Assembly: GCF_030010555.1 (NCBI RefSeq) | Contig: NZ_JASCQP010000035.1 | Span: forward strand, 1-64,000 | DNA from: Halomonas rhizosphaerae | GTDB lineage: Bacteria > Pseudomonadota > Gammaproteobacteria > Pseudomonadales > Halomonadaceae | Reading direction: 5' to 3' | DNA: 64,000 nt | Shown here: positions 16,547 to 25,492 of the stretch, piece by piece | Position numbering within the stretch: position 1 is the first letter of the stretch | Layout of the letters: each line of letters starts with the position of its first letter | Notes under the pieces: model-generated | What the model saw: only the letters and a program-made list of their open reading frames with translations | The model's database searches: none | What the model was told of the DNA's origin: nothing | Made by a program: the position numbers and the translations under genes

Positions 16547-18571
16547 ATGCGCGTCGTGACCGACTTTCCCCATCCGGTCGAGTGCCGGGATCCCGTCTGG
16601 ATTCCCATGGACGACGGGGTCGAGCTGTGCGCCCGGCTCTGGTTGCCGGAGGGCGCCGAGCAGGCTCCGGTGCCGGCCATCCTCGAATATATCCCCTACC
16701 GCCTGCGCGACGGCTCCGCGCGGCGCGATGCCATGCACCACCCTTACTTTGCCGGGCACGGCTATGCCTCGCTGCGGGTGGACCTACGCGGCAGCGGAGA
16801 CTCCGGCGGCGTGCTCACCGACGAGTACCTGGAGCAGGAGCTGGAGGACGGCGAGGCGATCCTGCGCTGGATCGCGGCACAGCCCTGGTGCGGCGGCAAG
16901 GTCGGCATGATCGGCATCTCCTGGGGCGGCTTCAACGGTCTGCAGCTGGCCGCCCGGCGGCCTCCCGAGTTGCACGCGGTGGTCAGCGTCTGTTCCACGG
17001 ATGACCGCTACGCGGATGACGTGCACTACATGGGGGGGTGTCTGCTCGGCGACAACCTCTCCTGGGCCTCCACCATGTTCGCCTACAACTCGTTGCCGCC
17101 GGACCCCACCGTGGTCGGTGAGGCCTGGCGCGAGATGTGGCACCGGCGGCTCGAGGGCAGCGGCCTGTGGCTTTCGACCTGGCTCGAGCATCCGCACCGG
17201 GACGGCTACTGGCAGCACGGCTCCATCTGCGAGGACTTCTCCCGGGTTCAGGTGCCGGTGCTGGCCGCCAGCGGCTGGGCGGACGGCTACTCCAACGCGG
17301 TCAAGCGACTGGTGGCGAACCTGCCCGACCTCTGCAAGGGGCTGATCGGTCCCTGGAGCCACAAGTACCCCCATCTCGGCGAGCCGGGACCGGCCATCGG
17401 CTTCCTGCAGGAGTGCCTGCGCTGGTGGGACCAGTGGCTGAAGGGCGTGGACAGGGGCGTGGAGCGGGATCCCGCACTGCGAGTGTGGATGCAGGACAGC
17501 ATGCCGCCGACTACCCGCTACGGCTGCCGGCCGGGGCGCTGGGTGGCGGAGCCGAGCTGGCCATCGCCCAATGTCACCCACTGGCGCCTGCCGCTGGCGC
17601 CGGGGCGACTGGCCCTGGATGGCGCGCGCAGCGACGAGGAGAGCGCACTCAGCGTGCAGTCGCCGCTGACCTGTGGCCTTTTCGCCGGCAAGTGGTGCTC
17701 CTATGCGGCGGGTCCCGACCTGGCCCATGACCAGCGCGAGGAGGACGGCGGCGCCCTGATCTTCGACACGCCGCCACTCGAGGCCACCCTGGAGATGATG
17801 GGGGCGCCGGAGCTGGAGCTGGAGCTGGCCGCCGACCGACCCGTGGCCATGGTGGCGGTCCGGCTCTCCGACGTGGCGCCCGACGACAAGGCCACCCGAG
17901 TGACCTACGGCCTGCTCAACCTGACCCACCGCGAAAGCCATGAGCTGCCGTCCGTTCTGGAAGCGGGCCATCGCTACCGGGTTCGCGTGAAGCTCAACGA
18001 CGTGGCACAGGTGTTTCCCCGCGGCCATCGGCTGAGGCTCTCGCTCTCCACCTCCTACTGGCCGCTGGCCTGGCCCCCCCCCGAGCACGTGCGGCTGACG
18101 GTCTTCGACAAGAACAGCGCGCTGCACCTGCCCGTGCGCCCGCCGCGCGACGAGGACGAGCATCTGGCTCCGTTCGCCGAGCCAGAAGCCGCGCCTTCCA
18201 TCGACACCACGCGCCTCGAGCCCGGACACCATAACTGGTATGTGCATCGCGACCTCGCCGAGGACCTCTCTACCCTCGAGGTGATCAACGACAACGGTCG
18301 GATCCGGCTGGAGGACAGCGGCATCGAGGTGGCGACATGCGCGGTGGAGACCTATCGCTCCCGGGACGACGACTTCTCCTCCCTGGAGGGAACGACCCTC
18401 TGGGAGCGTTCGCTGAAGCGGGATGACTGGGAGGTGCGCACGGTGACCCGCACCGTGCTGACCTCGACGGCCGGAGAATTCCGGCTGCATGCCACCCTGG
18501 ATGCCTACGAGGGCGAGCAGCGCGTCTACAGCCGCAACTGGGATGTCGCCATCCCGCGCCGGCTGGTGTAG
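16547..18571 (+). CDS. CocE/NonD family hydrolase (peptidase S15-like)
   Basis: 674-residue alpha/beta hydrolase of the X-Pro dipeptidyl-peptidase/cocaine-esterase group. The catalytic triad is visible: Ser125 in GISWGG, an Asp near residue 245 (GWADGYSN) and His near 273 (GPWSHKYPH). The C-terminal third is the beta-rich jelly-roll domain of the family (LELELAADRPVAMVAVRLSD). No signal peptide, so cytoplasmic. It could act as an aminopeptidase, esterase or acylase. Its tight pairing with the ATP-grasp ligase suggests that both act on the same class of compound. Confidence 0.85.
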   Translation: MRVVTDFPHPVECRDPVWIPMDDGVELCARLWLPEGAEQAPVPAILEYIPYRLRDGSARRDAMHHPYFAGHGYASLRVDLRGSGDSGGVLTDEYLEQELEDGEAILRWIAAQPWCGGKVGMIGISWGGFNGLQLAARRPPELHAVVSVCSTDDRYADDVHYMGGCLLGDNLSWASTMFAYNSLPPDPTVVGEAWREMWHRRLEGSGLWLSTWLEHPHRDGYWQHGSICEDFSRVQVPVLAASGWADGYSNAVKRLVANLPDLCKGLIGPWSHKYPHLGEPGPAIGFLQECLRWWDQWLKGVDRGVERDPALRVWMQDSMPPTTRYGCRPGRWVAEPSWPSPNVTHWRLPLAPGRLALDGARSDEESALSVQSPLTCGLFAGKWCSYAAGPDLAHDQREEDGGALIFDTPPLEATLEMMGAPELELELAADRPVAMVAVRLSDVAPDDKATRVTYGLLNLTHRESHELPSVLEAGHRYRVRVKLNDVAQVFPRGHRLRLSLSTSYWPLAWPPPEHVRLTVFDKNSALHLPVRPPRDEDEHLAPFAEPEAAPSIDTTRLEPGHHNWYVHRDLAEDLSTLEVINDNGRIRLEDSGIEVATCAVETYRSRDDDFSSLEGTTLWERSLKRDDWEVRTVTRTVLTSTAGEFRLHATLDAYEGEQRVYSRNWDVAIPRRLV

Positions 18572-18583
18572 GCCTCGGCGCGC

Positions 18584-19870
18584 TCAGCGCGCCAGGAACC
18601 AGCCCTTCATGACGTCGGTGATGCGTCGCATGTCGGTCTCGGCGGTGACGTAGGCCGGCATGGTGTAGAGCCAGCGGCCGATGGGACGCAGCCAGACGCC
18701 CTGCTCGCGGGCCCAGTCGCCCACGCCGGCAAGCGCCGCCGCATCGCGGGCCTCGATCACCGCAGTGGCCCCCAGTACCCGCACGTCCGCCACCGCCGGG
18801 TGCGTGGCCAGCGCCTGGTCCTCGAGCAGGGCCTCGCGCAGCACCCGGCTGAGCCCGGCGATCTTGCCCGGGTAGTCCTCCTCCTCGAACACCGCCAGGC
18901 TCTCCAGGGCCACCCGGCAGGCCAGCGGGTTGCCCATGAAGGTGGGGCCATGCATGAAGGCGTGCTCGGGGGAGTCGCCGATGAAGGCGTCATGTACCCG
19001 GTCGGTGGCCAGCGTCGCGGCGTGGCCCAGGTAACCGCCGGTGAGCCCCTTGGAGAGCACCATGATGTCTGGCGTGACGTCGGCGTGGTCGGCGGCGAAC
19101 ATTCGCCCGGTGCGGCCGAAGCCGGTGGCCACCTCGTCGAACACCAGCAGCACGTCGAACGCGTCGCACAGCTCGCGCGCTCCCTGTAGATAGTGGGGCG
19201 AGGTCATGTTGAGCCCGCCGGCGGCCTGCAGCAGCGGCTCCATCAGGAGCGCTGCGATCTCCCGATGGTGGCGCTCCAGCACCTCGCGCAGGGCGTCGAG
19301 GTCCGCCGCCACCGCCTCGGGCTCGGCATCGAAGGGGGCGGTGGGCGCCGGGGCGAAGGGGTGCCGGGGCAGGTAGCCGGCGAACAGCGAGTGCATGCCC
19401 TCCTCGGGGTCGCAGACCGCCATGCAGCCGGCGGTGTCGCCGTGATACGCCTTCATCAGTGAGAGCAGACGATGCTTGTCCGGCCTGCCGCGCAGCTGGT
19501 GGTACTGCACGGCCATCTTCATGGCCACCTCCATGCCCACCGAGCCGCTGTCGGAGTAGAAGACGTGGTTGAGTCCCGCCGGGGTGACGCGCACCAGTTC
19601 CCGGGCCAGGCGGTCGGCGGGCTCATGGGTCAGGCCGCCGAGCATCACGTGGCAGAGCTCGCCGGCCTGTTCACGGATCGCCGCCACCAGGCGCGGGTGG
19701 GCGTAGCCGTGGATCATGCACCACCAGGAGCAGGTGGCGTCGAGCAGCGTCTCGCCGCCCTCCAGGGTGAAGCGTGGCCCCTCGCCGCCGACCACCCTGG
19801 GCGCCGGGCGCTGGGTCTTGAGATGGGCATAGGGGTGCCAGACGGGAGAGGGGGGCAGGGGAGAGGACAT
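18584..19870 (-). CDS. bioA: adenosylmethionine-8-amino-7-oxononanoate aminotransferase BioA
   Basis: PLP aminotransferase that uses S-adenosylmethionine to convert KAPA to DAPA in biotin synthesis. The 428-residue length matches E. coli BioA. Seen: the N-terminal VWHPYAHLKT, SWWCMIHGYAHP, YSDSGSVGMEVAMKMA, FDEVATGFGRTG and the PLP lysine in LSKGLTGGYLG. The start at 19870 has GGAG 7 nt upstream. The gene is separated from bioD by a tRNA-Leu gene on the same strand. No BirA box is seen in front of it, so it depends either on read-through or on an unseen promoter. Confidence 0.95.
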   Translation of the reverse strand: MSSPLPPSPVWHPYAHLKTQRPAPRVVGGEGPRFTLEGGETLLDATCSWWCMIHGYAHPRLVAAIREQAGELCHVMLGGLTHEPADRLARELVRVTPAGLNHVFYSDSGSVGMEVAMKMAVQYHQLRGRPDKHRLLSLMKAYHGDTAGCMAVCDPEEGMHSLFAGYLPRHPFAPAPTAPFDAEPEAVAADLDALREVLERHHREIAALLMEPLLQAAGGLNMTSPHYLQGARELCDAFDVLLVFDEVATGFGRTGRMFAADHADVTPDIMVLSKGLTGGYLGHAATLATDRVHDAFIGDSPEHAFMHGPTFMGNPLACRVALESLAVFEEEDYPGKIAGLSRVLREALLEDQALATHPAVADVRVLGATAVIEARDAAALAGVGDWAREQGVWLRPIGRWLYTMPAYVTAETDMRRITDVMKGWFLAR

Positions 19871-19987
19871 CAGAGGGCTCCGTGGCAGCGGTGAAGTGAT
19901 ATGACAGGCACGCGAAGGCGCCGCGCACCTCGGGGAGGTGACGGAAGCATCGCGTCGAAAACGGGAGAGCGTAACGGGGAACCACGA

Positions 19988-20072
19988 TGGTGCGGATGGG
20001 GAGACTCGAACTCCCAAGCCCGAAGGCACCAGGACCTAAACCTGGCGTGTCTACCAATTCCACCACATCCGC
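19988..20072 (-). tRNA. tRNA-Leu (anticodon UAG)
   Basis: Read on the minus strand, the acceptor stem GCGGATG pairs with CATCCGC. The D-arm contains AATTGGTAGAC, the anticodon stem-loop CCAGG-TTTAGGT-CCTGG gives anticodon TAG, a variable arm with TGCCTTCGGGC follows, and the T-arm is GGGAGTTCGAGTCTCCC. CCA is encoded (19988-19990). The long variable arm is the class II pattern expected for leucine. Confidence 0.95.
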
Positions 20073-20092
20073 ACGGGCAGGCAGGCGACCAC

Positions 20093-20120
20093 ATTCTACG
20101 GACGCCCCGGCGCAAGTCAA
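20093..20120 (-). promoter_or_regulatory. promoter of tRNA-Leu, overlapping the bioD stop
   Basis: Minus-strand -35 TTGACT (20115-20120), 16-nt spacer, -10 TAGAAT (20093-20098), followed by a GC-rich region before the tRNA 5' end at 20072. The bioD stop codon TGA lies inside the -35 hexamer. The tRNA can therefore be made independently of the biotin operon. Confidence 0.7.
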
Positions 20121-20818
20121 TCGCCATCGGGCAGCGCCAGGTGGTCGGCGGCGGCCTCGGCCATGGCGCTCGCATCGCCGGCCGGCAGCCGCGGCACGAT
20201 GCCCAGGCAGGGGGCGGGCAGCGTGGCCGCGAGGGTCGTCAGGTTGTCGCGGTAGAGGGCATCGTCGTCGGCGAATGCCGGATCCACCAGGCTGCCGACC
20301 CAGCCCGCCAGGCGCAGGCCTGAGGCCGTGATCGCCTCGGCGGTGAGCCGCGCATGGCTGATGCCGCCCAGGCGCAGGCCCACCACCAGTATCACCGGCA
20401 GCTCGAGCCACGCGGCCAGATCGGACAGGTCCTCGGTCTCGTTCAGGGGCACCCGCCAGCCACCGGCACCCTCGACAAGGGTCAGGGCGCGCCCCGCCTC
20501 GAGCAGGGGCCGGGTCCGCTCGACCAGATCGTCCAGGGCCAGCGTCACGCCGGCCCGGCGGGCGGCCAGGTGCGGGGCGATGGCCGGGGCGAAGGCGAAG
20601 GGGTTGATCGTCGCGTAGGGCAGGGTGGGACGCGTCTGGGCCTGCAGGGCCAGGGCATCGGCATTGCGCAGGCCCTCGATCGTGGGGTCGCTGCCGGAGG
20701 CCACGGGCTTGAGGCCGAGGGTGGTCAGGCCGCGTCGGTGCGCCAGGGCCAGCAGTCCGCTGGTGACCAGGGTCTTGCCGGCATCGGTGTCGGTGCCGGT
20801 GACGAAGTAGGCGCTCAT
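20117..20818 (-). CDS. bioD: dethiobiotin synthetase BioD
   Basis: ATP-dependent carboxylation and ring closure of DAPA to dethiobiotin. 233 residues with the P-loop GTDTDAGKT at residues 8-16, the KPVASGS motif and EGAGGWRVPL. It starts 1 nt beyond the end of bioC, so it is co-translated in the bioBFHCD operon. Its stop codon overlaps the -35 of the tRNA-Leu promoter. Confidence 0.95.
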   Translation of the reverse strand: MSAYFVTGTDTDAGKTLVTSGLLALAHRRGLTTLGLKPVASGSDPTIEGLRNADALALQAQTRPTLPYATINPFAFAPAIAPHLAARRAGVTLALDDLVERTRPLLEAGRALTLVEGAGGWRVPLNETEDLSDLAAWLELPVILVVGLRLGGISHARLTAEAITASGLRLAGWVGSLVDPAFADDDALYRDNLTTLAATLPAPCLGIVPRLPAGDASAMAEAAADHLALPDGD

Positions 20819-20819
20819 G

Positions 20820-21632
20820 TCAGGTTTCCAGCTCCAGGGTCAGCAGGCGATAGGTCACGGGCAGGCCCTCGGGCTCGCGCTGTGTCTCGAAGCGGCGCGA
20901 CGCCCGGGCCAGGTCGGCGCGGGTGAGCCGGCCCCCGGGCCGCGATGTCTGGGCGCCGACGCCCTTGATGGAGGCCATCACCGCGGCGAGGTCGGGATAA
21001 TGGAAGCGCACCGCCCGCTCCTGGCAGTCGATGCGGCAGAAGCCCGCCGCCCGGGCCGCTCGCCGGTGGCAGGCGGCGTCGCGGAAGGTCAGCAGGCCGG
21101 CGGGCCGGCCTGGGCGCGACCAGGCCCGTCCGACCTCGGCCAGGGTCCCGGGTCCCAGGGTGTTGACCAGCGCCCGGCCGCCCGGGCGCAGGACGCGGCG
21201 AAGCTCGGCCATCACGGCGTCGAGGTCCGGACACCACTGGATCGCCAGGTTGGAGACCACCAGCTCCTGGCTGGCTTCCTCCAGCGGCAGGGCGGCGGCA
21301 TCGCCGCACAGCCAGCGGGCCGCGTCGCCGTGCGTGCGGCGGGCCACCTCGAGCATGCCCGGGGCAAGGTCCAGACCGATGACCGTGCAGCCGGCACCGA
21401 AGCGCCCGGCCAGCTGCGCGGTCAGCTCGCCCGGCCCGCAGCCGAGGTCCAGTACCCTCTCGGCATGCCCGGGAAGGCGAGACCGAAGCGGCTCGGCCAT
21501 GATCCGCTGGGCGACGGCTCGCTCGGCATAGCGAGGGGCGGCGCGAGAGAAGGCGTGGGCCACACGGGCCTGCCAGTCCTCTCCCCGGGTCGCGCTCCGG
21601 CAGGCGGGGGCGGCGAGCGGCAAGGCACTCAT
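20820..21632 (-). CDS. bioC: malonyl-ACP O-methyltransferase BioC
   Basis: SAM-dependent methyltransferase that methylates malonyl-ACP so that fatty-acid synthase can build the pimeloyl chain. 270 residues; SAM motif LDLGCGPGELT, DLAPGML and SNLAIQWC are typical of BioC. The ATG at 21632 overlaps the bioH stop by 4 nt, which favours it over upstream in-frame codons. It works with BioH, encoded just upstream. Confidence 0.93.
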   Translation of the reverse strand: MSALPLAAPACRSATRGEDWQARVAHAFSRAAPRYAERAVAQRIMAEPLRSRLPGHAERVLDLGCGPGELTAQLAGRFGAGCTVIGLDLAPGMLEVARRTHGDAARWLCGDAAALPLEEASQELVVSNLAIQWCPDLDAVMAELRRVLRPGGRALVNTLGPGTLAEVGRAWSRPGRPAGLLTFRDAACHRRAARAAGFCRIDCQERAVRFHYPDLAAVMASIKGVGAQTSRPGGRLTRADLARASRRFETQREPEGLPVTYRLLTLELET

Positions 21633-22336
21633 GGCGCGGGCACCCCGGCGATGCCGAGGAGGCAGGCGGCCAGTGACGACGGCTGGCCGAGCATCGGGCA
21701 GTGGCCGGTATCGACCAGGCGATAATCGGCGCTCGTGCGCCATGCGGGTGCCAGCAGCGGGTCGCGATCCCCCCCGACGCGCCATACCGGGCAGGGCGAA
21801 CGGGCCAGCCGGTCAGCGTTGTCGAGCCCGGCGAGCTGGTCGAGCCCCGCGGCCAGGGTAGCGTGGTCGGCGCCGCCGTTATCGCCGAGCAGCTCGCGCA
21901 GCCGCCGGTAGGCAGCGAGCGGGTCAGACTCGCCCTGGAGCTGCCAGCGCAGGAAGTGCCGGTGGGTCGCCTCCGGGGCACGCGCGAAGGCCCGACGGAA
22001 GGCGGCCAGCTCCGCTTCTGGGATGCCCGCTTCATGACAGAAGCGCTCACTCATGCCGAGCAGTACCAGGGCACGCGGCGCGGGCAGGTGGTCCAGCAGG
22101 GCGGTGGCGAGCAGGCCGCCCAGCGACCAGCCTACCCAGATGGCGTCCGCCGAGAGATCGTCGCCCATGGCGTCGGCCAGCTGAGCCAGGCTGCCGGGGT
22201 CCGCCAGCGGAGGACGGGTCCCGTAGCCGGGCCAGTCGGGGGCGCTGACCGCCAGCCCCTCGGGCCAGTGCTCGGCCAGCGGCTGCCAGAGGCGGGCGTC
22301 GCAGCCCCAGCCGGAGAGCAGCACCAGGCGCGTCAT
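21629..22336 (-). CDS. bioH: pimeloyl-ACP methyl ester carboxylesterase BioH
   Basis: Removes the methyl ester set by BioC to release pimeloyl-ACP. 235-residue alpha/beta hydrolase with the BioH-type start (LVLLSGWGCDARLW), nucleophile elbow GWSLGG, a late Asp (VGGDRDPLL) and His in DTGHCPML. It overlaps bioF and bioC by 4 nt each. Location inside the bio operon confirms the role. Confidence 0.93.
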   Translation of the reverse strand: MTRLVLLSGWGCDARLWQPLAEHWPEGLAVSAPDWPGYGTRPPLADPGSLAQLADAMGDDLSADAIWVGWSLGGLLATALLDHLPAPRALVLLGMSERFCHEAGIPEAELAAFRRAFARAPEATHRHFLRWQLQGESDPLAAYRRLRELLGDNGGADHATLAAGLDQLAGLDNADRLARSPCPVWRVGGDRDPLLAPAWRTSADYRLVDTGHCPMLGQPSSLAACLLGIAGVPAP

Positions 22337-23505
22337 GGGCTCGCCTCCCCACTGGCCAGGGCCTCCCGGGCTCGGCAGTCGGCCAGGGCGTCGAGCAGGG
22401 CGTCGAGGTCGGCATCCGTGTGGGCGGCACTCAGGGTGATGCGCAGCCGCGCCTGGCCGCGGGGCACCGTGGGCTCGCGGATCGCGCCGACCGTGATCCC
22501 GCGCTCGGCCAGCCAGGCCGCCCAGTGCATCACCCGCTGGCTATCGCCCAGCACCAGCGGCTGGATCGGCGTGCTGGAGGCGGCCAGCGGCAGCCCCAGG
22601 GTGCGGGCCTCGCGGCGGAAGCGCGCGATCAGCGTGGCCAGGCGGGTGCGCCGGTCGGGTTCGGCCTCGAGCAACGCCAGGGCCTTCAGGGTGGCCGCGG
22701 CCACTCCCGGGGGCTGGGCGGTGGTATAGACATAGGGGCGGGCAAACTGGATCAGATGCTCGATCAGCGATTTGCTTCCCGCCACGAAGGCGCCGGCGGA
22801 GCCCAGCGCCTTGCCGAGCGTGCCGACCAGCACGGGGACCCGCTCGATGCCATGGACGCGGCCCACGCAGCCGTCACCGGCCTCGCCCAGCACGCCCAGG
22901 CCATGGGCGTCATCGACCATCAGCCAGGCGCCATGGCGGGCGCTGGTCGCGGCCAGCCCGGCGATATCGGCCACGTCGCCATCCATGCTGAATACCCCGT
23001 CGCTGACCACCAGCGTGCGCCCGTCGCCCGGGGCGCGGGCGAGTAGCCGCTCGAGGTCCCCGAGGTCACCATGGTGGAAGCGCCGCGAGCGGGCACCGGC
23101 GAGCCTGGCGCCATCGATCAGCGAGGCGTGGTTGAGGCGGTCCTGGAACACCCGGGTGTCGGGATCGCAGAGCGCCTGCAGGGTGCCGAGGTTGGCCATG
23201 TAGCCGGTGGAGAAGAGCAGCGCGGCCGGCCGGCCGGTGAGCGCGGCCAGTTGCTGTTCCAGGGCCTCGTGCACCGCGAGGTGGCCGCTGACCAGGTGCG
23301 AGGCTCGCCCACCGGCGCCGAAGCGTCGTGCGCCCTGGGCCTGGGCCTCGGCGAGACGCGGGTCCCTGGCCAGGCCCAGGTAGTCGTTCCCGGCGAAGTC
23401 ACGGCGCCCGTCGCCCGCGCAGCGGGTGCGGCGACGTCGCCAGCGCCCGCTGTGGCGCTGGATCGCGGCGCGCTCGGCGAGGTAGCTGCTCCAGGCATTC
23501 TGCAT
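22333..23505 (-). CDS. bioF: 8-amino-7-oxononanoate synthase BioF
   Basis: PLP enzyme that condenses pimeloyl-ACP with L-alanine to KAPA. 390 residues, normal length. Seen: FAGNDYLGLARDPR, DDAHGLGVLG and the PLP lysine in GTLGKALGSAGAF. It begins 6 nt after bioB ends and overlaps bioH by 4 nt. Confidence 0.95.
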   Translation of the reverse strand: MQNAWSSYLAERAAIQRHSGRWRRRRTRCAGDGRRDFAGNDYLGLARDPRLAEAQAQGARRFGAGGRASHLVSGHLAVHEALEQQLAALTGRPAALLFSTGYMANLGTLQALCDPDTRVFQDRLNHASLIDGARLAGARSRRFHHGDLGDLERLLARAPGDGRTLVVSDGVFSMDGDVADIAGLAATSARHGAWLMVDDAHGLGVLGEAGDGCVGRVHGIERVPVLVGTLGKALGSAGAFVAGSKSLIEHLIQFARPYVYTTAQPPGVAAATLKALALLEAEPDRRTRLATLIARFRREARTLGLPLAASSTPIQPLVLGDSQRVMHWAAWLAERGITVGAIREPTVPRGQARLRITLSAAHTDADLDALLDALADCRAREALASGEASP

Positions 23506-23511
23506 CGCGGA

Positions 23512-24657
23512 TCAGGCCCGGGTGGCGTCGTAGGCGAGCTCACCGGCCCTCGCGTCGAGCGCCGCCGCGGCCTGGCGTGCCGCTCTGGCTTCAAGAGCGG
23601 CTTCCAGGTCGGCCTGCTGGCGAGCATCGTCGGCGCAGGTCTCACCTGCGCTCTTTCCCACGACTTCCGGATGAAGGCCCAGCTTGTCGAACAGCGCCCG
23701 GTCCTGTTCCGCCTGGGGGTTGGCGGTGGTCAGCAGCTGGTCGCCGTAGAAGATCGAGTTGGCCCCGGCCAGGAAGGCCAGCGCCTGGGTGGATTCATTC
23801 ATCTGCTCGCGACCCGCGGAGAGGCGCACATGGCTCGCCGGCATCAGGATGCGGGCCACGGCAATGGCGCGGATGAAGTCGATGGGGTCGAGATCGTCCA
23901 CGTCCTCGAGCGGCGTGCCGGGGACCTTGACCAGCATGTTGATCGGCACCGACTCCGGGTGCGGTTCCAGGCGCACCAGCTGCTGGAGCAGGGCGGCGCG
24001 GTCGCGGGGCGCCTCGCCCATGCCGAGTATCCCGCCGGAGCAGACCTTCATGCCCGCCTGGCGCACGTTGCCCAGGGTCTCCAGGCGGTCGGCGTAGGTG
24101 CGGGTGGTGATGATCTCGCCGTAGTACTCGGGCGAGGTGTCGAGATTGTGGTTGTAGTAGTCGAGCCCGGCCTCGGCCAGGCGGCCAGCCTGGTCGTTGT
24201 CGACCATCCCCAGGGTCATGCAGGTCTCCAGCCCCAGTGCCTTGACGCGACGCACCATCTCCAGCACCACGTCGAGATCCTTCTCGCGGGGGCTCTTCCA
24301 TGCCGCGCCCATGCAGAAGCGGCTGGCGCCGGCCTCGCGGGCGGCCCGGGCCTGCTCGACCACCTTCTCGACCTCCAGCAGCTTCTCCTTGCCCAGGCCG
24401 GTGTTGTAGTGCCCCGACTGGGGGCAGTACTTGCAGTCCTCGGGGCAGGCGCCGGTCTTGATGGAGAGCAGGGTGGAGACCTGCACGGCATTGGGATCGA
24501 AGTGGGCACGGTGGACCTGCTGGGCGTGGAACAGCAGGTCATTGAAGGGCAGGGCGAAGAGCGCCTCGATTTCCTCGACCGTCCAGTCGTGGCGGACCTC
24601 GCCCCGCGGGGCTAGGGTCAGGGAAGCGGTGCGGGATTCGTGGGACGCTGGGATCAT
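23512..24657 (-). CDS. bioB: biotin synthase BioB
   Basis: Radical SAM enzyme that inserts sulfur into dethiobiotin. The cluster motif is CPEDCKYC (CX3CX2C), followed by [13 protein letters not shown] and the conserved [11 protein letters not shown]. At 381 residues it is about 35 longer than E. coli BioB, because of an Ala/Arg-rich C-terminal tail of unknown use. ATG 24657 is chosen because the alternatives at 24690, 24729 and 24750 lie inside or beyond the BirA operators. It is the first gene of bioBFHCD and divergent from comF. Confidence 0.95.
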   Translation of the reverse strand: MIPASHESRTASLTLAPRGEVRHDWTVEEIEALFALPFNDLLFHAQQVHRAHFDPNAVQVSTLLSIKTGACPEDCKYCPQSGHYNTGLGKEKLLEVEKVVEQARAAREAGASRFCMGAAWKSPREKDLDVVLEMVRRVKALGLETCMTLGMVDNDQAGRLAEAGLDYYNHNLDTSPEYYGEIITTRTYADRLETLGNVRQAGMKVCSGGILGMGEAPRDRAALLQQLVRLEPHPESVPINMLVKVPGTPLEDVDDLDPIDFIRAIAVARILMPASHVRLSAGREQMNESTQALAFLAGANSIFYGDQLLTTANPQAEQDRALFDKLGLHPEVVGKSAGETCADDARQQADLEAALEARAARQAAAALDARAGELAYDATRA

Positions 24658-24673
24658 GGTGGGCTCGCTTATG

Positions 24674-24702
24674 GTCAACTTGACGTTCATATCCAGGTTG
24701 AC
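24674..24702. promoter_or_regulatory. BirA operator 1 (bioB-proximal)
   Basis: Plus-strand GTCAACT-N15-GGTTGAC fits the proteobacterial BirA pattern GTNAACC-N14/15-GGTTNAC with one mismatch. It lies 17 nt upstream of the bioB start. When biotin is ample, biotinyl-AMP-bound BirA would block bioBFHCD. Confidence 0.7.
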
Positions 24703-24727
24703 GGATAGCCTAAGGCCTGCGGTCGTC

Positions 24728-25444
24728 ATGTCAACCTCCTGGCAAGCCAAGGTTGACGGTTGGCTGGGACGAGCCCTTCCCGGTCGCTGCGTGTTCTGTC
24801 TGACACCCCTGCCGGGGGATGCCCCCTGGTGCGAGGCCTGCGTCTCGGAGCTGCCCTGGAACCCGAGTGCCTGTCCCGGCTGCGCCGAGCCCCAGCCGGG
24901 CGCCGCGCGGGGACGTCGCTGTGGTCACTGCCTGCGCCGACCCCCGGCCTTCGACGGGGCCTGGGTGCCGCTGCGTTACGACGCCGAGGTGGCCGGCCTG
25001 GTGCAGCGCTTCAAGTTCGATGCCTCGCCGCGGGCGGGCCGGGTGCTGCTGGAGCTGATGGCGGCCGGGCTGCCCCCGGCGGTTCGAGGCTGGCCCGAGG
25101 CGCTGGTCCCGGTTCCCCTGCATCCACGGCGGGCCCGTGAGCGAGGCTTCGACCAGGCGCGCTGGCTGGCCACGCGTCTCGGGCGACAGCTTCGCTGCCC
25201 CCTGTTACTGGCGCAGCGTACCCGCGACACCCGTACCCAGCGCGGCCTGGACCGTGGCGAGCGGCGCCGCAACCTGCGCGGTGCCTTTCGCCTCTCCGCA
25301 GGCCTGCCGCGACGGGTAGCGCTGGTGGATGATGTCATGACCACCGGGGCGACGCTGGATGCCCTGGCCATGGCCTGCCGCCAGGCCGGCGCCGAGGAGG
25401 TGCAGGCCTGGGCGGTGGCCCGGACGCCGGCAGGGCGACACTGA
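24728..25444 (+). CDS. comF: ComF family amidophosphoribosyltransferase-like protein
   Basis: 238-residue protein with an N-terminal Cys cluster (CVFC...CEAC and CPGC...CGHC), probably a zinc-binding element, and a C-terminal type I phosphoribosyltransferase fold ([11 protein letters not shown]). ComF is needed for DNA uptake in naturally competent bacteria; elsewhere its job is unclear. ATG 24728 is the only sensible start, and its first codons lie inside BirA operator 2. It is divergent from bioB with a 70-nt shared region, as seen in other gammaproteobacteria. Confidence 0.88.
   Translation: MSTSWQAKVDGWLGRALPGRCVFCLTPLPGDAPWCEACVSELPWNPSACPGCAEPQPGAARGRRCGHCLRRPPAFDGAWVPLRYDAEVAGLVQRFKFDASPRAGRVLLELMAAGLPPAVRGWPEALVPVPLHPRRARERGFDQARWLATRLGRQLRCPLLLAQRTRDTRTQRGLDRGERRRNLRGAFRLSAGLPRRVALVDDVMTTGATLDALAMACRQAGAEEVQAWAVARTPAGRH
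24730..24757. promoter_or_regulatory. BirA operator 2, overlapping the comF start
   Basis: GTCAACC-N14-GGTTGAC has perfect arms for the BirA consensus with the allowed 14-nt spacer. It begins at the last base of the comF ATG, 73-100 nt upstream of the bioB start, in line with a -35-like TTGACA on the minus strand (24729-24734 region). Confidence 0.7.
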
Positions 25445-25492
25445 CGGTCGCTTCCCTGTTAGCATAAGGCTCTAGACGTACCAGGAGCCCCC

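Noticed and set aside
24674..24702. Alternative bioB starts at 24690, 24729 and 24750
   Set aside because: They lie within or beyond the BirA operators and would add residues not seen in BioB proteins.
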